DNA of 64,000 nucleotides from Mucilaginibacter sabulilitoris (GCF_034262375.1 NZ_CP139558.1:620001-684000), one strand, 5' to 3'; positions 16,942-25,667 are shown, numbered from the stretch's first letter. The notes: a model not told the origin generated them from the sequence alone. Program-made: numbers and translations.

Positions 16942-17150
16942 AAATTAATTTGATTGAGGATCATGATCTCAATGGCCTTGCTAAAATCCTCCTGGTGAAT
17001 ATAAACTTCAATATCGCCAAAGGCCTTGTGCGATGAATCTTGCTTGTTTAACAATACGGTATCAATGTGGTGCCGGGTAAGCACCTGCTTAACAATTTCT
17101 GATTGATAAAAATTGGATGATGTGAAAATTTTGATCCAGCCTTTTTCCAT
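16938..17150 (-). CDS. DUF2007 putative signal-transducing protein
   Basis: 70-residue single-domain protein of the DUF2007 (PII-like alpha/beta) family: WIKIFTSSNFYQSEIVKQVL at the N-terminus and VYIHQEDFSKAIEIM near the C-terminus fit the family pattern. No cysteines or membrane segments. It overlaps the CPBP gene by one base (TAATG) and cdsA by four, so it is translationally coupled in a four-gene operon. The biochemical role of this family is unknown. Confidence 0.8.
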   Translation of the reverse strand: MEKGWIKIFTSSNFYQSEIVKQVLTRHHIDTVLLNKQDSSHKAFGDIEVYIHQEDFSKAIEIMILNQINL

Positions 17151-18094
17151 TAATAATTAAACATGGGCTTCCTGAGCGCAATATTCCTGTATATATAAAG
17201 CAAAATTAAAATAATTATCAGGCTAAAAGCATAGCTGCTATAATTAAATACATGCTGGTCATCAGGGTTCAGGCTGATGCTTTTATGCTGGTACAGGTAG
17301 GTGATAACCACGGCCGAACCATTGTTTAAAAAATGTGCCCAAACGCCTGTCCAAACACTGCCACTCCAGGCCACAAAATACCCAAAGAACACACCCAATG
17401 CTACACGCGGTAAAAATGAGAAAAACTCCATGTGGAAAGTGCTGAACAAAATAGCCGTGATCCAGATGGCAGCATGGGTGTTTTTTGTCCATTTAATAAA
17501 TATGGTTTGTAAACATCCCCTGAATAAAAATTCTTCGGCGATAGCCGTTAACAGGCCAACCACAAAAACGGCCCAAAGCATGGATCCTACTGAGTTCATG
17601 GTAAGCATCACGGTAGTGGCTTTCTGCGCTTGCTGTTCCATGGCGCGCATGGCATCTTCCACTGCTTTTAACGAATCGGGCAAGGTTAGTTTCTGATTAA
17701 TATTGGTCAGTACCTCCATCACCGGCGACGAAAACAGCATAATGGCAAATACCAGCAGTAACAAAATTGACGGGAACTGAAAGTTTGTTTTTAAGTATTT
17801 GGGGGTATCATGTACAATAAACCGGGCAAACAATACTGGTACTACAAATAACGGAAGAGTGGTGCTTACAATTTGTAATATCCAAAGTCCGGATAGGGTG
17901 TTTTTATTGGCGGTGTTAAAGCTCATTACATCCGTAACGGTTTGAGTGCCATATATTGCCCATATTATACCTGCAGCCAGCAAGCCAAACACAATGAGCG
18001 CGAAAATTGTACCGGCTACTAAAATGATGATTTGTATTGATGGATGAGTTTGCGTTGGCTGTGCCTTGTACTGCTCAATGGGTTCTTGTATCAT
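17150..18094 (-). CDS. CPBP-family intramembrane metalloprotease
   Basis: 314 residues with about eight hydrophobic segments. The Abi/CPBP motifs are present: EEFLFRG (motif 1, Glu-Glu then Arg, near residue 190), FSTFHMEFFSFLPRVALG (motif 2 with a His near residue 222) and a late HFLNN (motif 3). These residues form the zinc/glutamyl active site of CAAX-type and Rce1-like proteases. First gene of the phospholipid operon; its stop overlaps the DUF2007 start. Substrate unknown. Confidence 0.9.
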   Translation of the reverse strand: MIQEPIEQYKAQPTQTHPSIQIIILVAGTIFALIVFGLLAAGIIWAIYGTQTVTDVMSFNTANKNTLSGLWILQIVSTTLPLFVVPVLFARFIVHDTPKYLKTNFQFPSILLLLVFAIMLFSSPVMEVLTNINQKLTLPDSLKAVEDAMRAMEQQAQKATTVMLTMNSVGSMLWAVFVVGLLTAIAEEFLFRGCLQTIFIKWTKNTHAAIWITAILFSTFHMEFFSFLPRVALGVFFGYFVAWSGSVWTGVWAHFLNNGSAVVITYLYQHKSISLNPDDQHVFNYSSYAFSLIIILILLYIYRNIALRKPMFNY

Positions 18095-18109
18095 TTGATG
18101 TAAAATTCG

Positions 18110-18117
18110 TATTTTTG
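18110..18117 (+). promoter_or_regulatory. -7 box for dusB
   Basis: TATTTTTG, an exact TAnnTTTG match 16 bases before the dusB ATG, so the 5' leader is only about 10 bases. It lies in the 39-base gap between divergent genes. Confidence 0.65.
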
Positions 18118-18133
18118 CACGCTAAAGATAAGG

Positions 18134-19126
18134 ATGTCTGTACAAATAGGAAATATTGATTTAGGTGAGTTCCCGCTGTTGCTGGCGCCGATGGAAGATG
18201 TGAGCGATCCGCCCTTCCGTTACGTGTGCAAACAAAACGGCGCGGATATGATGTATACAGAGTTCATTTCATCCGAAGGATTGATACGTGATGCCGCCAA
18301 AAGCCGTCAGAAACTGGACATATTTGAATATGAGCGCCCTATAGGTATCCAGATATTTGGCAGCGATATTGACCACATGCGCGAAGCCACCGAGATTGCC
18401 TCATTGGCTGGGCCCGATCTGATGGATATTAATTATGGCTGCCCTGTAAAGCAGGTGGCGTGCCGCGGTGCCGGCGCCAGTTTATTACAGGATATTGACA
18501 AGATGGTGGCCATGACCAAAGCCGTTGTGAACGCTACCCATTTGCCTGTAACCGTAAAAACACGCCTGGGCTGGGACGATAATACCAAAAATGTTTACGA
18601 AGTTGCCGAACGCCTGCAGGATGTAGGGATAAAAGCCCTCACCATACATGGCCGCACCCGCGCGCAAATGTATAAAGGCGTAGCCGACTGGTCGCTGATA
18701 CGTGATATTAAAAAGAACCCCCGCATCCAGATACCTATTTTTGGCAACGGAGATATTGATTCGCCCGAAAAGGCAGCTAACTGGCGCATGGAATTTGGTG
18801 TTGATGGTATGATGATAGGCCGTGCGGCTATTGGCTATCCGTGGATATTCCGTGAGATAAAGCATTTCTTTAACACTGGTGAATATCTCGACAAACCAAC
18901 CATTACCGAGCGTATAGCCGCATGCTCAACCCATTTGCAAAAATCGGTAGAGTGGAAAGGGCCAAAAACCGGGATATTTGAAATGCGCAGGCATTACTCC
19001 AACTACTTTAAAGGCGTTGATCACTTTAAAGAATACCGTATGAGGCTGGTAACCGCCGGTACTCTACAGGAAGTATACGAAATTTTAGCAGAAATTGACG
19101 AAAAATATGCTATTGAAATGGCGTAA
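18134..19126 (+). CDS. dusB: tRNA-dihydrouridine synthase
   Basis: FMN enzyme that reduces specific uridines in tRNA D-loops. 330 residues, TIM barrel plus helical C-terminal domain. Motifs: LLLAPMEDVSDPPFR (about 15-29, FMN/tRNA), DINYGCPVKQV with the catalytic Cys (about 97-107), TVKTRLGWDD (about 138-147), LTIHGRTRAQMYKG and FGNGDID (about 198). The CPVKQV segment and HGR motif fit the DusB subgroup. Single gene followed by apaG with its own promoter. Confidence 0.93.
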   Translation: MSVQIGNIDLGEFPLLLAPMEDVSDPPFRYVCKQNGADMMYTEFISSEGLIRDAAKSRQKLDIFEYERPIGIQIFGSDIDHMREATEIASLAGPDLMDINYGCPVKQVACRGAGASLLQDIDKMVAMTKAVVNATHLPVTVKTRLGWDDNTKNVYEVAERLQDVGIKALTIHGRTRAQMYKGVADWSLIRDIKKNPRIQIPIFGNGDIDSPEKAANWRMEFGVDGMMIGRAAIGYPWIFREIKHFFNTGEYLDKPTITERIAACSTHLQKSVEWKGPKTGIFEMRRHYSNYFKGVDHFKEYRMRLVTAGTLQEVYEILAEIDEKYAIEMA

Positions 19127-19143
19127 TATTTGTTCAGATGCTT

Positions 19144-19151
19144 TATATTTG
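19144..19151 (+). promoter_or_regulatory. -7 box for apaG
   Basis: TATATTTG, exact TAnnTTTG, 22 bases before the apaG ATG. Confidence 0.6.
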
Positions 19152-19173
19152 AAATTTAACAGACACAATTCAC

Positions 19174-19560
19174 ATGGTTACCACTATAACTGAGGGCGTT
19201 AAGGTTTCCATAGAAACCATTTATCAGCCGGAATATTCAAATCCGGCTAATGATCACTTCATGTTTGCCTATAAGGTGAATATCGAAAATATGAGTAATT
19301 ATGCCATACAGCTCATTAGCAGGCATTGGTATATTTTTGATTCAAATGGTGCCAAGCGCGAAGTGGAAGGGGAAGGTGTAGTGGGTCAGCAGCCGGTTAT
19401 TGAACCCGGTCATGCACATGAATATGTATCTGGCTGTAACCTGAAAACAGATATGGGCAGCATGAAAGGCGAGTACCAGATGACCCGTCTGTTAGACAAT
19501 GCCTCTTTCAATGTACAGATCCCCGAATTTTACCTGATCGCCCCATACAGAATGAATTAA
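19174..19560 (+). CDS. apaG: ApaG protein (DUF525)
   Basis: 128-residue single-domain protein with a fibronectin-III-like beta fold. Family pattern: VKVSIETIYQPEYSNP (about 9-24), HFMFAYKVNIEN, RHWYIFDSNGAKREVEGEGVVG in its core (about 49-70) and QPVIEPGHAHEYVSGC. ApaG has been linked to cobalt and magnesium efflux in enterobacteria, but the molecular role is not settled and the domain also occurs in eukaryotic F-box proteins. Monocistronic between a promoter and a terminator. Confidence 0.92.
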   Translation: MVTTITEGVKVSIETIYQPEYSNPANDHFMFAYKVNIENMSNYAIQLISRHWYIFDSNGAKREVEGEGVVGQQPVIEPGHAHEYVSGCNLKTDMGSMKGEYQMTRLLDNASFNVQIPEFYLIAPYRMN

Positions 19561-19597
19561 GCCCACAACCCCTGAATGGGGAATTGGTGAAAATATA

Positions 19598-19628
19598 AAA
19601 AGCCCGGATGATAATTCATTCGGGCTTT
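19598..19628 (+). terminator. Terminator after apaG
   Basis: AAAGCCCGGATGA and TCATTCGGGCTTT pair with one G-T contact across TAAT, flanked by A-rich and short T sequence. It also faces the end of the convergent YXWGXW gene. Confidence 0.75.
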
Positions 19629-19664
19629 CGTGTATATATGGTATTCGATTTGGGGAAAAGTTAT

Positions 19665-20699
19665 TTACCGGTGCTTTTCGTGTTCCTCATGAGGCCTTGT
19701 TTCCTGATGTGGCTTTGGCTGTGACGTATGGTGCTCATGAGCAGCCTGCGAGTTAGGAGTATGATGATGGTTCTGTGCAGGTTGTGGCCTGTTTTCTTCT
19801 GTAGGTTTATTGGCAGGAGTACCACCCGGATTAGCATGATGATGCGGTTTTTCACCTGCATTATTTGCAATAGCGGGTTGACTGCTGTTATCAGACTTAT
19901 TGTGTTTGCTTCCGGCTTCGGCGTTGTTATCTGAATGGTTCCCGCGGGCATTGTCGCCCGATTTGTCAGTCGCAGAAACCCTTGCAGGGTGTCCTTCGGA
20001 GGTAAAATGTTTGCCGTTAACCTTGTTCATCGCGGCTGTTGCGGGTTTTCCGTTATTAACGCTGGCAAACTGGCTGCGGTCTTTCCCCGCAACCTGACGA
20101 TGGCTAACTTGCTCACCAGTTGGCTGAACATGCTGCTCCTTTTCGGCGGCGCGTTCTTCGGGCCGTGGCTGGGCGCTTACACCACCCGGGCCGTTAAAGC
20201 TGGTATGATTATTTACAGTTACATTGTTAACAACCGTTTTATTGATGTAGGTGTTGTGCACAACGGTTTTGTTAACATTTACCACCGCTGTATTATAATG
20301 GAAAGAGTTGCCCGACCATCTGCCGCCAACATAACCAGAGCCTCCGTAGCCGTAACCATAATTTACACCACCATAAAAGCCGATATGCCTGCCCCAATAG
20401 CCCTCATGATAAACATACAAGGCGCCGTCGTAACCCCAGTAACCGGGAGTCCATAAATAGCCTGGTCTGGGTGGTGCTACCCAAACACCGGGTACCCAGT
20501 AATAGCCGCCATCCTGGTTATATGCCCAGTAACCGGGAGTCCATAAGTAGCCGTCAACCGGGCATGGGGGTTGCGTATAAGTAGGTAAAACCGGAGGGGC
20601 GGTTCTTATTGATATACCTATACTCACCTGCGCATAGGTTGTAGATACTGCCAGGGATGCTATCAAAAGCACCATCAGCATTTTCGCTGTTTTTTTCAT
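19665..20699 (-). CDS. YXWGXW-repeat secreted protein with His-rich C-terminus
   Basis: 344 residues with a signal peptide (about 1-23, ending TYA-Q). Residues 45-110 hold three to four copies of a Tyr/Trp/Gly repeat (YLWTPGYWAY, YYWVPGVWV, YLWTPGYWGY, HEGYWG), the YXWGXW family marker. A Gly/Tyr-rich stretch and a Val/Asn/Thr-rich stretch (VVNVNKTVV) follow. The last 150 residues are hydrophilic, with many His, Pro, Gln and Asn and clusters such as HHHTP and HEHHTSQ, so metal binding is possible. No catalytic motif. Probably a cell-envelope or extracellular structural protein. Terminator-flanked single gene. Confidence 0.8.
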   Translation of the reverse strand: MKKTAKMLMVLLIASLAVSTTYAQVSIGISIRTAPPVLPTYTQPPCPVDGYLWTPGYWAYNQDGGYYWVPGVWVAPPRPGYLWTPGYWGYDGALYVYHEGYWGRHIGFYGGVNYGYGYGGSGYVGGRWSGNSFHYNTAVVNVNKTVVHNTYINKTVVNNVTVNNHTSFNGPGGVSAQPRPEERAAEKEQHVQPTGEQVSHRQVAGKDRSQFASVNNGKPATAAMNKVNGKHFTSEGHPARVSATDKSGDNARGNHSDNNAEAGSKHNKSDNSSQPAIANNAGEKPHHHANPGGTPANKPTEENRPQPAQNHHHTPNSQAAHEHHTSQPKPHQETRPHEEHEKHR

Positions 20700-20844
20700 A
20701 TCAGATAAATTTTTACACCAAACCTATGCCCGTAACATGAATATTACATTAAGATTTGGGGTATCTGCAATTGCGCTTCATGAAAGCTTCATGAAAATAA
20801 TAGCCTGATATGCAGGTTTATACAGCGAGGTTGTAATCAAAAAT

Positions 20845-20875
20845 AAAAGCCCGGATAATGACTATCCGGGCTTTT
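20845..20875. terminator. Bidirectional terminator
   Basis: AAAAGCCCGGATA and TATCCGGGCTTTT form a perfect 13-bp stem with a 5-base loop. It lies downstream of the zinc peptidase gene on the minus strand. Confidence 0.8.
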
Positions 20876-20891
20876 ATCAGCGTGTAAAAGA

Positions 20892-20918
20892 CTCCCCCTT
20901 TAGGGGGCTGGGGGGCTA
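20892..20918. repeat. CCCCCTTTAGGGGG repeat touching the zinc peptidase stop codon
   Basis: CTCCCCCTTTAGGGGGCTGG then GGGGC; the last bases overlap the TAG stop codon of the gene at 20916. One of six copies in the window. Confidence 0.8.
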
Positions 20919-21644
20919 ATTTCGTCTATTAAACAGGAACGAGGCGTAATAAACCAGCGTTGCCAGCGCGCTTAAGGCGGCAACAACATAGGTCATGGCG
21001 GCCCACCACAGGGCGTCTTTAGCTTGTTCGTGTTCTTCGGTGGTTTGCATAATGCTGTAATTGTTATTGAGCCAGGCCAATGCCCTGCGGCTGGCATCAA
21101 ATTCAACCGGCAATGTGATAAAGCTAAAGAAAGTTACCAGTGCAAGCGCTGCTACGCCAATAGCCAGTACATAAGGGTTATTAGCGAAGAACAACAGCAT
21201 AATACCAATAAATAAAGTCCACTGGGTTAGGGTCGAAGCTACATTGATAATAGGCACCATAGTCGACCGGAATGTTAGCCAGCCATAAGCCTGCGCATGT
21301 TGAACGGCGTGTCCGCACTCGTGCGCGGCAACAGCGGCCGCGGCTATACTGCGGCTATGATAAACATCGGGGCTTAAATTAACTGTTTTGGTTTCGGGGT
21401 TGTAATGGTCGGTAAGCTGACCTTCGATAGATACTACCTGAACATCAAATATGCCATGGGCGCGCAGCATTTTTACTGCTACTTCCTGACCCGAAAGGCC
21501 AGACAATAATGCAACCTCTGAGTATTGTTTAAATTTACTTCTGAATCGCCACTGCACTATAAAACTCACCAGGGCGACCGCAATCATCAGGAACCAAGCC
21601 GAATTGTAACCGATGTATCCCGTAATTAATAATAAGTGATTCAT
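20916..21644 (-). CDS. YugP-type membrane zinc metallopeptidase
   Basis: From ATG 21642-21644 (MNHLLLITGY) the protein has 242 residues. It has an N-terminal membrane helix, the zinc site HECGHAVQH (HEXXH type, about residues 111-119) and two or three membrane segments in the C-terminal half. The spacing and the MVPIINVAS segment after the site match the neutral zinc peptidase group related to Bacillus YugP. A longer reading from 21695 adds 17 polar residues and is less likely. Substrate unknown. Its stop codon overlaps a dispersed CCCCC repeat. Confidence 0.88.
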   Translation of the reverse strand: MNHLLLITGYIGYNSAWFLMIAVALVSFIVQWRFRSKFKQYSEVALLSGLSGQEVAVKMLRAHGIFDVQVVSIEGQLTDHYNPETKTVNLSPDVYHSRSIAAAAVAAHECGHAVQHAQAYGWLTFRSTMVPIINVASTLTQWTLFIGIMLLFFANNPYVLAIGVAALALVTFFSFITLPVEFDASRRALAWLNNNYSIMQTTEEHEQAKDALWWAAMTYVVAALSALATLVYYASFLFNRRN

Positions 21645-21764
21645 TGTAGTAAGTGAAATGTTAAAATGTTGTGTATTGTGAAAAAAACTGTTCAAAAAGT
21701 ATTCCGAATTACTTTAAAAAGCCAAAATATATGTTAAAATAAACAGTTTTGACCGTTAACTTTT

Positions 21765-21772
21765 TACTTTTG
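21765..21772 (+). promoter_or_regulatory. -7 box very close to the FAD oxidoreductase start
   Basis: TACTTTTG is an exact TAnnTTTG match only seven bases before the ATG at 21780. If used, the mRNA would have almost no leader. Confidence 0.4.
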
Positions 21773-21779
21773 ATTTTAA

Positions 21780-22919
21780 ATGGAACCTTCATTTTCATAC
21801 TGGGAGCGCACCGCTTTTATAGACCATGCCGATGTGGTTATTATCGGCAGTGGCCTGGTAGGCCTGAGCGCCGCCCTGCATTTAAAAAAACAACAGCCCA
21901 ACTTAAAAGTTACAGTTTTGGAGCGCGGCTTTTTACCATCAGGCGCCAGTACTAAGAACGCGGGTTTTGCCTGTTTTGGTACTGTATCTGAGCAAATTAA
22001 CACAATAAATCAATCGTCTGAAGAAGAAGCTATGCGCCTGGTTGCTTACAAATGGCGCGGACTGCGGCGCCTGCGCGAAAACCTGGGCGACGGGAATATA
22101 GATTATCATCAATATGGTGGTCATGAGCTGTTTATGGAACATGAAACAGAGAATGCCAGAAATTGTATTGACCAGATAGCTCATCTTAATAAATTGTTAA
22201 AGCAGGCCATTGGTAAACCTGACATTTATGCAGTGGCTAATGCTAAAATAGCAGATTTTGGCTTCAATAAAGTGAATCATATTATATACAACCCTTATGA
22301 AGGTCAGCTAAATACCGGTAGAATGATGCGCACTCTATTAAATAAAGTGTATAATTTAGATGTGCTGGTGTTAAACGGTTGCGACATAACAGAAATAACA
22401 CGGGAAGATAATCATATCAACCTCATCACATCACAGGGGAATTTTAAAGCTGGTAAAGTGATATTAGCTACCAATGCCTTTGCAAATCAGCTATACCCCG
22501 AGCTGAAGGTGATTCCGGGAAGGGGACAGGTGCTGGTTACCAAGCCTGTTCCGGGGTTAAAGCTAAAGGGCACCTATCATTTTAATGAGGGTTATTACTA
22601 TTTCAGGAATATTGATGGCCGCATACTGTTTGGCGGAGGTCGTAATTTAGATTACAAAACCGAAGAAACCTGGGAGTTTGGGCATACCGATACGGTGAAA
22701 GAAAAGCTGATTACCTACCTGAAGGAAGTGATCTTGCCCCGTCAGCAAACCGAAATTGATTACTGGTGGAGCGGCATCATGGGTTTTGGTGAAGAAATTA
22801 CACCTATAATAAAACAGGTTAGGCCCGATATATTTTGCGCTGTACGTTGCAATGGCATGGGGGTGGCTATGGGCAGTTTGGTTGGGGAAGAAGTGGCCGA
22901 TCTGGCCCTACAAACTTAA
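21780..22919 (+). CDS. FAD-dependent oxidoreductase (DAO/DadA family)
   Basis: 379 residues. After about 18 residues comes the dinucleotide-binding motif VVIIGSGLVGLSAALHL (GXGXXG, about 20-36), then the LERG end of the second strand and SGASTKNAGFACFG, the FAD-contact segment of glycine/D-amino-acid oxidases. The middle has GKVILATNAFANQLYPEL, and the C-terminus has RPDIFCAVRCNGMGVAMG for FAD binding. It probably oxidises an amine or amino acid; the substrate cannot be told from sequence. Its last 12 bases overlap the end of the convergent HxlR gene. Confidence 0.88.
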   Translation: MEPSFSYWERTAFIDHADVVIIGSGLVGLSAALHLKKQQPNLKVTVLERGFLPSGASTKNAGFACFGTVSEQINTINQSSEEEAMRLVAYKWRGLRRLRENLGDGNIDYHQYGGHELFMEHETENARNCIDQIAHLNKLLKQAIGKPDIYAVANAKIADFGFNKVNHIIYNPYEGQLNTGRMMRTLLNKVYNLDVLVLNGCDITEITREDNHINLITSQGNFKAGKVILATNAFANQLYPELKVIPGRGQVLVTKPVPGLKLKGTYHFNEGYYYFRNIDGRILFGGGRNLDYKTEETWEFGHTDTVKEKLITYLKEVILPRQQTEIDYWWSGIMGFGEEITPIIKQVRPDIFCAVRCNGMGVAMGSLVGEEVADLALQT

Positions 22920-23315
22920 TTCCTTTTCATTCGGTTCACCAATTTGATCAGCGGATTCTGTTGTTCTGTTCGGTCTATTGGCATCGCCCCATTCAGACAA
23001 AGATCTTAATATAGGCTCCAGGCTTAGTCCCAACGCTGTTAAACTGTATTCAACCTTAGGCGGAACTTCAGGGTAAACTTTTCTGCTAATGAGCTTATCC
23101 TGCTCCAACTCACGCAGTTGAAGTATTAATATCCGTTCAGAAACATTCGGCATAGAGTTTTTGAGCTGGCTATAACGCAAACAACCCTTTAATAATAATC
23201 GCCACAATATCAATGGTTTCCAGCGACTTCCTATAACGCTGAGGGTGTAAAATGTGCCGCAGCTGGCTTTGATCAGCAGTTCATTTTCCAGATTTGTTGA
23301 GCTTTCTTTTCTCAT
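22908..23315 (-). CDS. HxlR-family transcriptional regulator
   Basis: 135 residues from ATG 23313-23315 (MRKESST). Winged helix of the HxlR/MarR-like group: IGSRWKPLILWRLL (about 29-42), RYSQLKNSMPNVSERILILQLRELEQDKLI (read in two parts around residue 60) and KVEYSLTALGLSLEPILRSLSEWG. Cys19 and Cys45 are candidates for redox sensing, known in HxlR proteins such as YodB and HypR, but not demonstrated here. It is divergent from the SDR gene at 23408, the probable target. A longer reading from 23360 would overlap the putative operator. Confidence 0.9.
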   Translation of the reverse strand: MRKESSTNLENELLIKASCGTFYTLSVIGSRWKPLILWRLLLKGCLRYSQLKNSMPNVSERILILQLRELEQDKLISRKVYPEVPPKVEYSLTALGLSLEPILRSLSEWGDANRPNRTTESADQIGEPNEKELSL

Positions 23316-23324
23316 ACTTACATT

Positions 23325-23385
23325 TATGTTAGTACTATACAAATTTATTAGTATATGCAAATGTAGGAGCTCAGCCTTAACTTTG
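23325..23385. promoter_or_regulatory. HxlR/SDR divergent control region
   Basis: Contains TAACTTTG (23378-23385), an exact -7 box 23 bases before the SDR ATG. Upstream are two similar AT-rich motifs (TTAGTACTATACAAAT and TTAGTATATGCAAAT) including the palindrome TAGTACTA. The doubled motif resembles the TACTA-type operators described for HxlR-family proteins. The regulator link is inferred from position. Confidence 0.5.
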
Positions 23386-23407
23386 CAATAGTATTAAAAC
23401 AACTGAT

Positions 23408-24148
23408 ATGCAACCATTAAAAAATAAAATAGCCTTTGTTACCGGAGGAAGCCGGGGCATGGGCGCCGCAATAGTGAAACAACTGGCCCGCGAAGGGGCA
23501 GAAGTAACCTTTACTTATGTAAACGGTAAAGAAAAGGCAGGTGCCTTAGTTGAGGAGCTGAACGGAGAAAATTTGAGCATTAACGCAATTAAGGCAAATA
23601 ATGCTATTGAAGGCGAAATAACATCGGCCCTGGCACAAACACTTGAAAAATTTGGCAGGCTGGATATTCTGGTTAACAACGCGGGAGTTTATTTGGGTAA
23701 GCCTATTGAAGAGCATACCATGGATGATTACCGGTTGCTGATGAATGTTAATGTGAGCGCAGTGGTTGAAGGCGTTTTGTTTGCCGCACAAAACATGGCT
23801 AACAACGGCAGGATCATAACCATTGGCAGCAATATGGCCGACAGAGTGGCCTTTGCCCAGGGAACTTTATATGCCATGAGCAAATCGGCATTAATTGGGC
23901 TCACCAAAGGTTTGGCGAGAGATCTGGGCCCGAAGGGAATCACTGTAAACCTGGTACAACCCGGACCTGTTAATACAGATATGAACCCCGAAAATGGTGG
24001 ACACGCAGACTATGCCAGGGGCCTGATGGCCATACCAAAATATGGTCATCCTGAGCAAATTGCAAATATGGTAGCCTTCCTCGCCAATCCGGCAGCGAGC
24101 TATACCACAGGCTCCATCATTACTATTGATGGTGGAACCAACTGCTAA
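23408..24148 (+). CDS. Short-chain dehydrogenase/reductase
   Basis: 246 residues, classical SDR. NADP(H) motif TGGSRGMGAAIV (about 13-24, with an Arg after the second Gly as in NADPH enzymes), NNAGVY (about 90), catalytic Ser in ITIGSNMAD, Tyr-X3-Lys as YAMSKSA (about 156-162), and the C-terminal TTGSIITIDGG. Likely reduces a quinone, carbonyl or similar compound. Divergent from the HxlR regulator, a pairing typical of stress-inducible reductases. Confidence 0.92.
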   Translation: MQPLKNKIAFVTGGSRGMGAAIVKQLAREGAEVTFTYVNGKEKAGALVEELNGENLSINAIKANNAIEGEITSALAQTLEKFGRLDILVNNAGVYLGKPIEEHTMDDYRLLMNVNVSAVVEGVLFAAQNMANNGRIITIGSNMADRVAFAQGTLYAMSKSALIGLTKGLARDLGPKGITVNLVQPGPVNTDMNPENGGHADYARGLMAIPKYGHPEQIANMVAFLANPAASYTTGSIITIDGGTNC

Positions 24149-24176
24149 TTACCAGCTGATTTTACATCGTTGTTAT

Positions 24177-25508
24177 TTAAAATAACTCTACCAGCCGTTC
24201 CAAAGCCATTCCGCGCGAACCTTTGATCAGAATGGTGGAGTTTTTTATAGGATTTGCCTTTAAGTCGGCAATAGCGTCTTCCGCTGTCAGATAAAAACGG
24301 TTAGTTTTTTCGTCCCCGGTCTTTTCAGCCGCTGCAGTGAAGTCTTTTCCTATAAATATCCGTTCATCTACAGGAGTATCCATGGCTTTACGGATAACTG
24401 CGGCATGCTCGGCAGCTGATTCCTGGCCCATTTCAAACATGTCACCCAAAATAAGCACCCTGCGTTTGGCGTCTATTTTACCAATGTTTTCGATGGCTAC
24501 AAACATGCTGCTGGGATTGGCATTGTAATAATCGCAAATGAGCGTATTGGTTGCTGTTTGAACAATTTGCGAACGGTTGTTTTTGGGCTGGTAGTTCTCA
24601 ATACCGGCATTGATTTCAGCGGCGGTTAAATTAAGGTAAGTGCCTATGCAGATAGCGACCAATATATTGCTCAGGTTATAAGCGCCGGTAAGTTGTGTTT
24701 TTACAGTATAGTTTTCTTCGGTTTTATTGTTGGTCCATTGTACTGTAAGTAGTGGCGCATTTTCAACAATTATACCGCTAATAAGGCTGTTGGTTTTATT
24801 ATTGCCGTAATAGATCACTGTTTGCAAATCCCTTGCATTGGCCATTTCCATTAATACGGCATCATCGCTATTTACAAAGGCAATCTTATTTTCGGCAGAA
24901 TGCGAAGCTAAATAATCATACAGTTCACCTTTACCCTTTTTTACGCCTTCGATACCGCCAAAGCCTTCCAGGTGCGCTTTACCTACGTTGGTAATTAGTC
25001 CGTGCGATGGTTGTGAGATACTGCAAAGCAGTTCAATTTCTTTTTGGTGATTAGCGCCCATTTCAATTACAGCGGCTTCATGCGTAGTATCAATGGTTAA
25101 TATAGTAAGCGGTACGCCAATATGGTTGTTCAGGTTTCCCTGCGTTGCCTGTGTTTTAAAATGCTGTGAGAGCACTGCGTTTATGAGCTCTTTAGTAGTG
25201 GTTTTGCCATTGGTACCGGTAAGTCCGATAACCGGGATAGTTAACTGCCTGCGATGGTGCCGTGCCAGATCCTGAAGGGTAGTCAGCACGTCCTCAACCA
25301 ATAGATACCGATCGCCTAATTGATACGCTCCATTATCAATCACAGCATATGCAGCACCGGCTTCTATAGCTTGTTTTGCAAAAGTATTGGCGTCAAATTT
25401 ATCGCCTTTAAGTGCAAAAAACAGGCTTCTCGGTGCAATTTTGCGGGTGTCGGTACTGATAACAGGATATTGCAGATAAAGGTTATAAAGTTGTTTGGTA
25501 GTGATCAT
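24177..25508 (-). CDS. murF: UDP-N-acetylmuramoyl-tripeptide--D-alanyl-D-alanine ligase
   Basis: Adds D-Ala-D-Ala to UDP-MurNAc-tripeptide, the last cytoplasmic step of peptidoglycan precursor assembly. 443 residues, normal length. N-terminal substrate domain (STDTRKIAPRSLFFALKG), ATP loop GLTGTNGKTTTKEL (about 95-108), EMGANHQKEIELL, then the C-terminal ligase domain with YNANPSSM, LILGDMFEMG and ILIKGSRGMALE. Located away from the main mur/fts cluster, next to recQ on the same strand. Confidence 0.95.
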   Translation of the reverse strand: MITTKQLYNLYLQYPVISTDTRKIAPRSLFFALKGDKFDANTFAKQAIEAGAAYAVIDNGAYQLGDRYLLVEDVLTTLQDLARHHRRQLTIPVIGLTGTNGKTTTKELINAVLSQHFKTQATQGNLNNHIGVPLTILTIDTTHEAAVIEMGANHQKEIELLCSISQPSHGLITNVGKAHLEGFGGIEGVKKGKGELYDYLASHSAENKIAFVNSDDAVLMEMANARDLQTVIYYGNNKTNSLISGIIVENAPLLTVQWTNNKTEENYTVKTQLTGAYNLSNILVAICIGTYLNLTAAEINAGIENYQPKNNRSQIVQTATNTLICDYYNANPSSMFVAIENIGKIDAKRRVLILGDMFEMGQESAAEHAAVIRKAMDTPVDERIFIGKDFTAAAEKTGDEKTNRFYLTAEDAIADLKANPIKNSTILIKGSRGMALERLVELF

Positions 25509-25514
25509 GCGAAT

Positions 25515-25667
25515 AGTATCAAGTAATTATTATCAAGTATCAAGATTTTTGATAATATGACGTTAGTTTTTGTAAAAATATAAAAAGATGGAACGCCCAC
25601 TAAACGAATACCGATCTAAAATTATACATTTTCTGTCTTAATACCTGATACTAACTACTTGATACCG
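25515..25667. repeat. GATACTAACTACTTGATAC repeat between recQ and murF
   Basis: Starts about six bases upstream of the murF start (AGTATCAAGTAATTATTATC) and ends with 25 bases at 25641-25665 identical to 16093-16117, two bases from the recQ stop codon. Confidence 0.7.
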
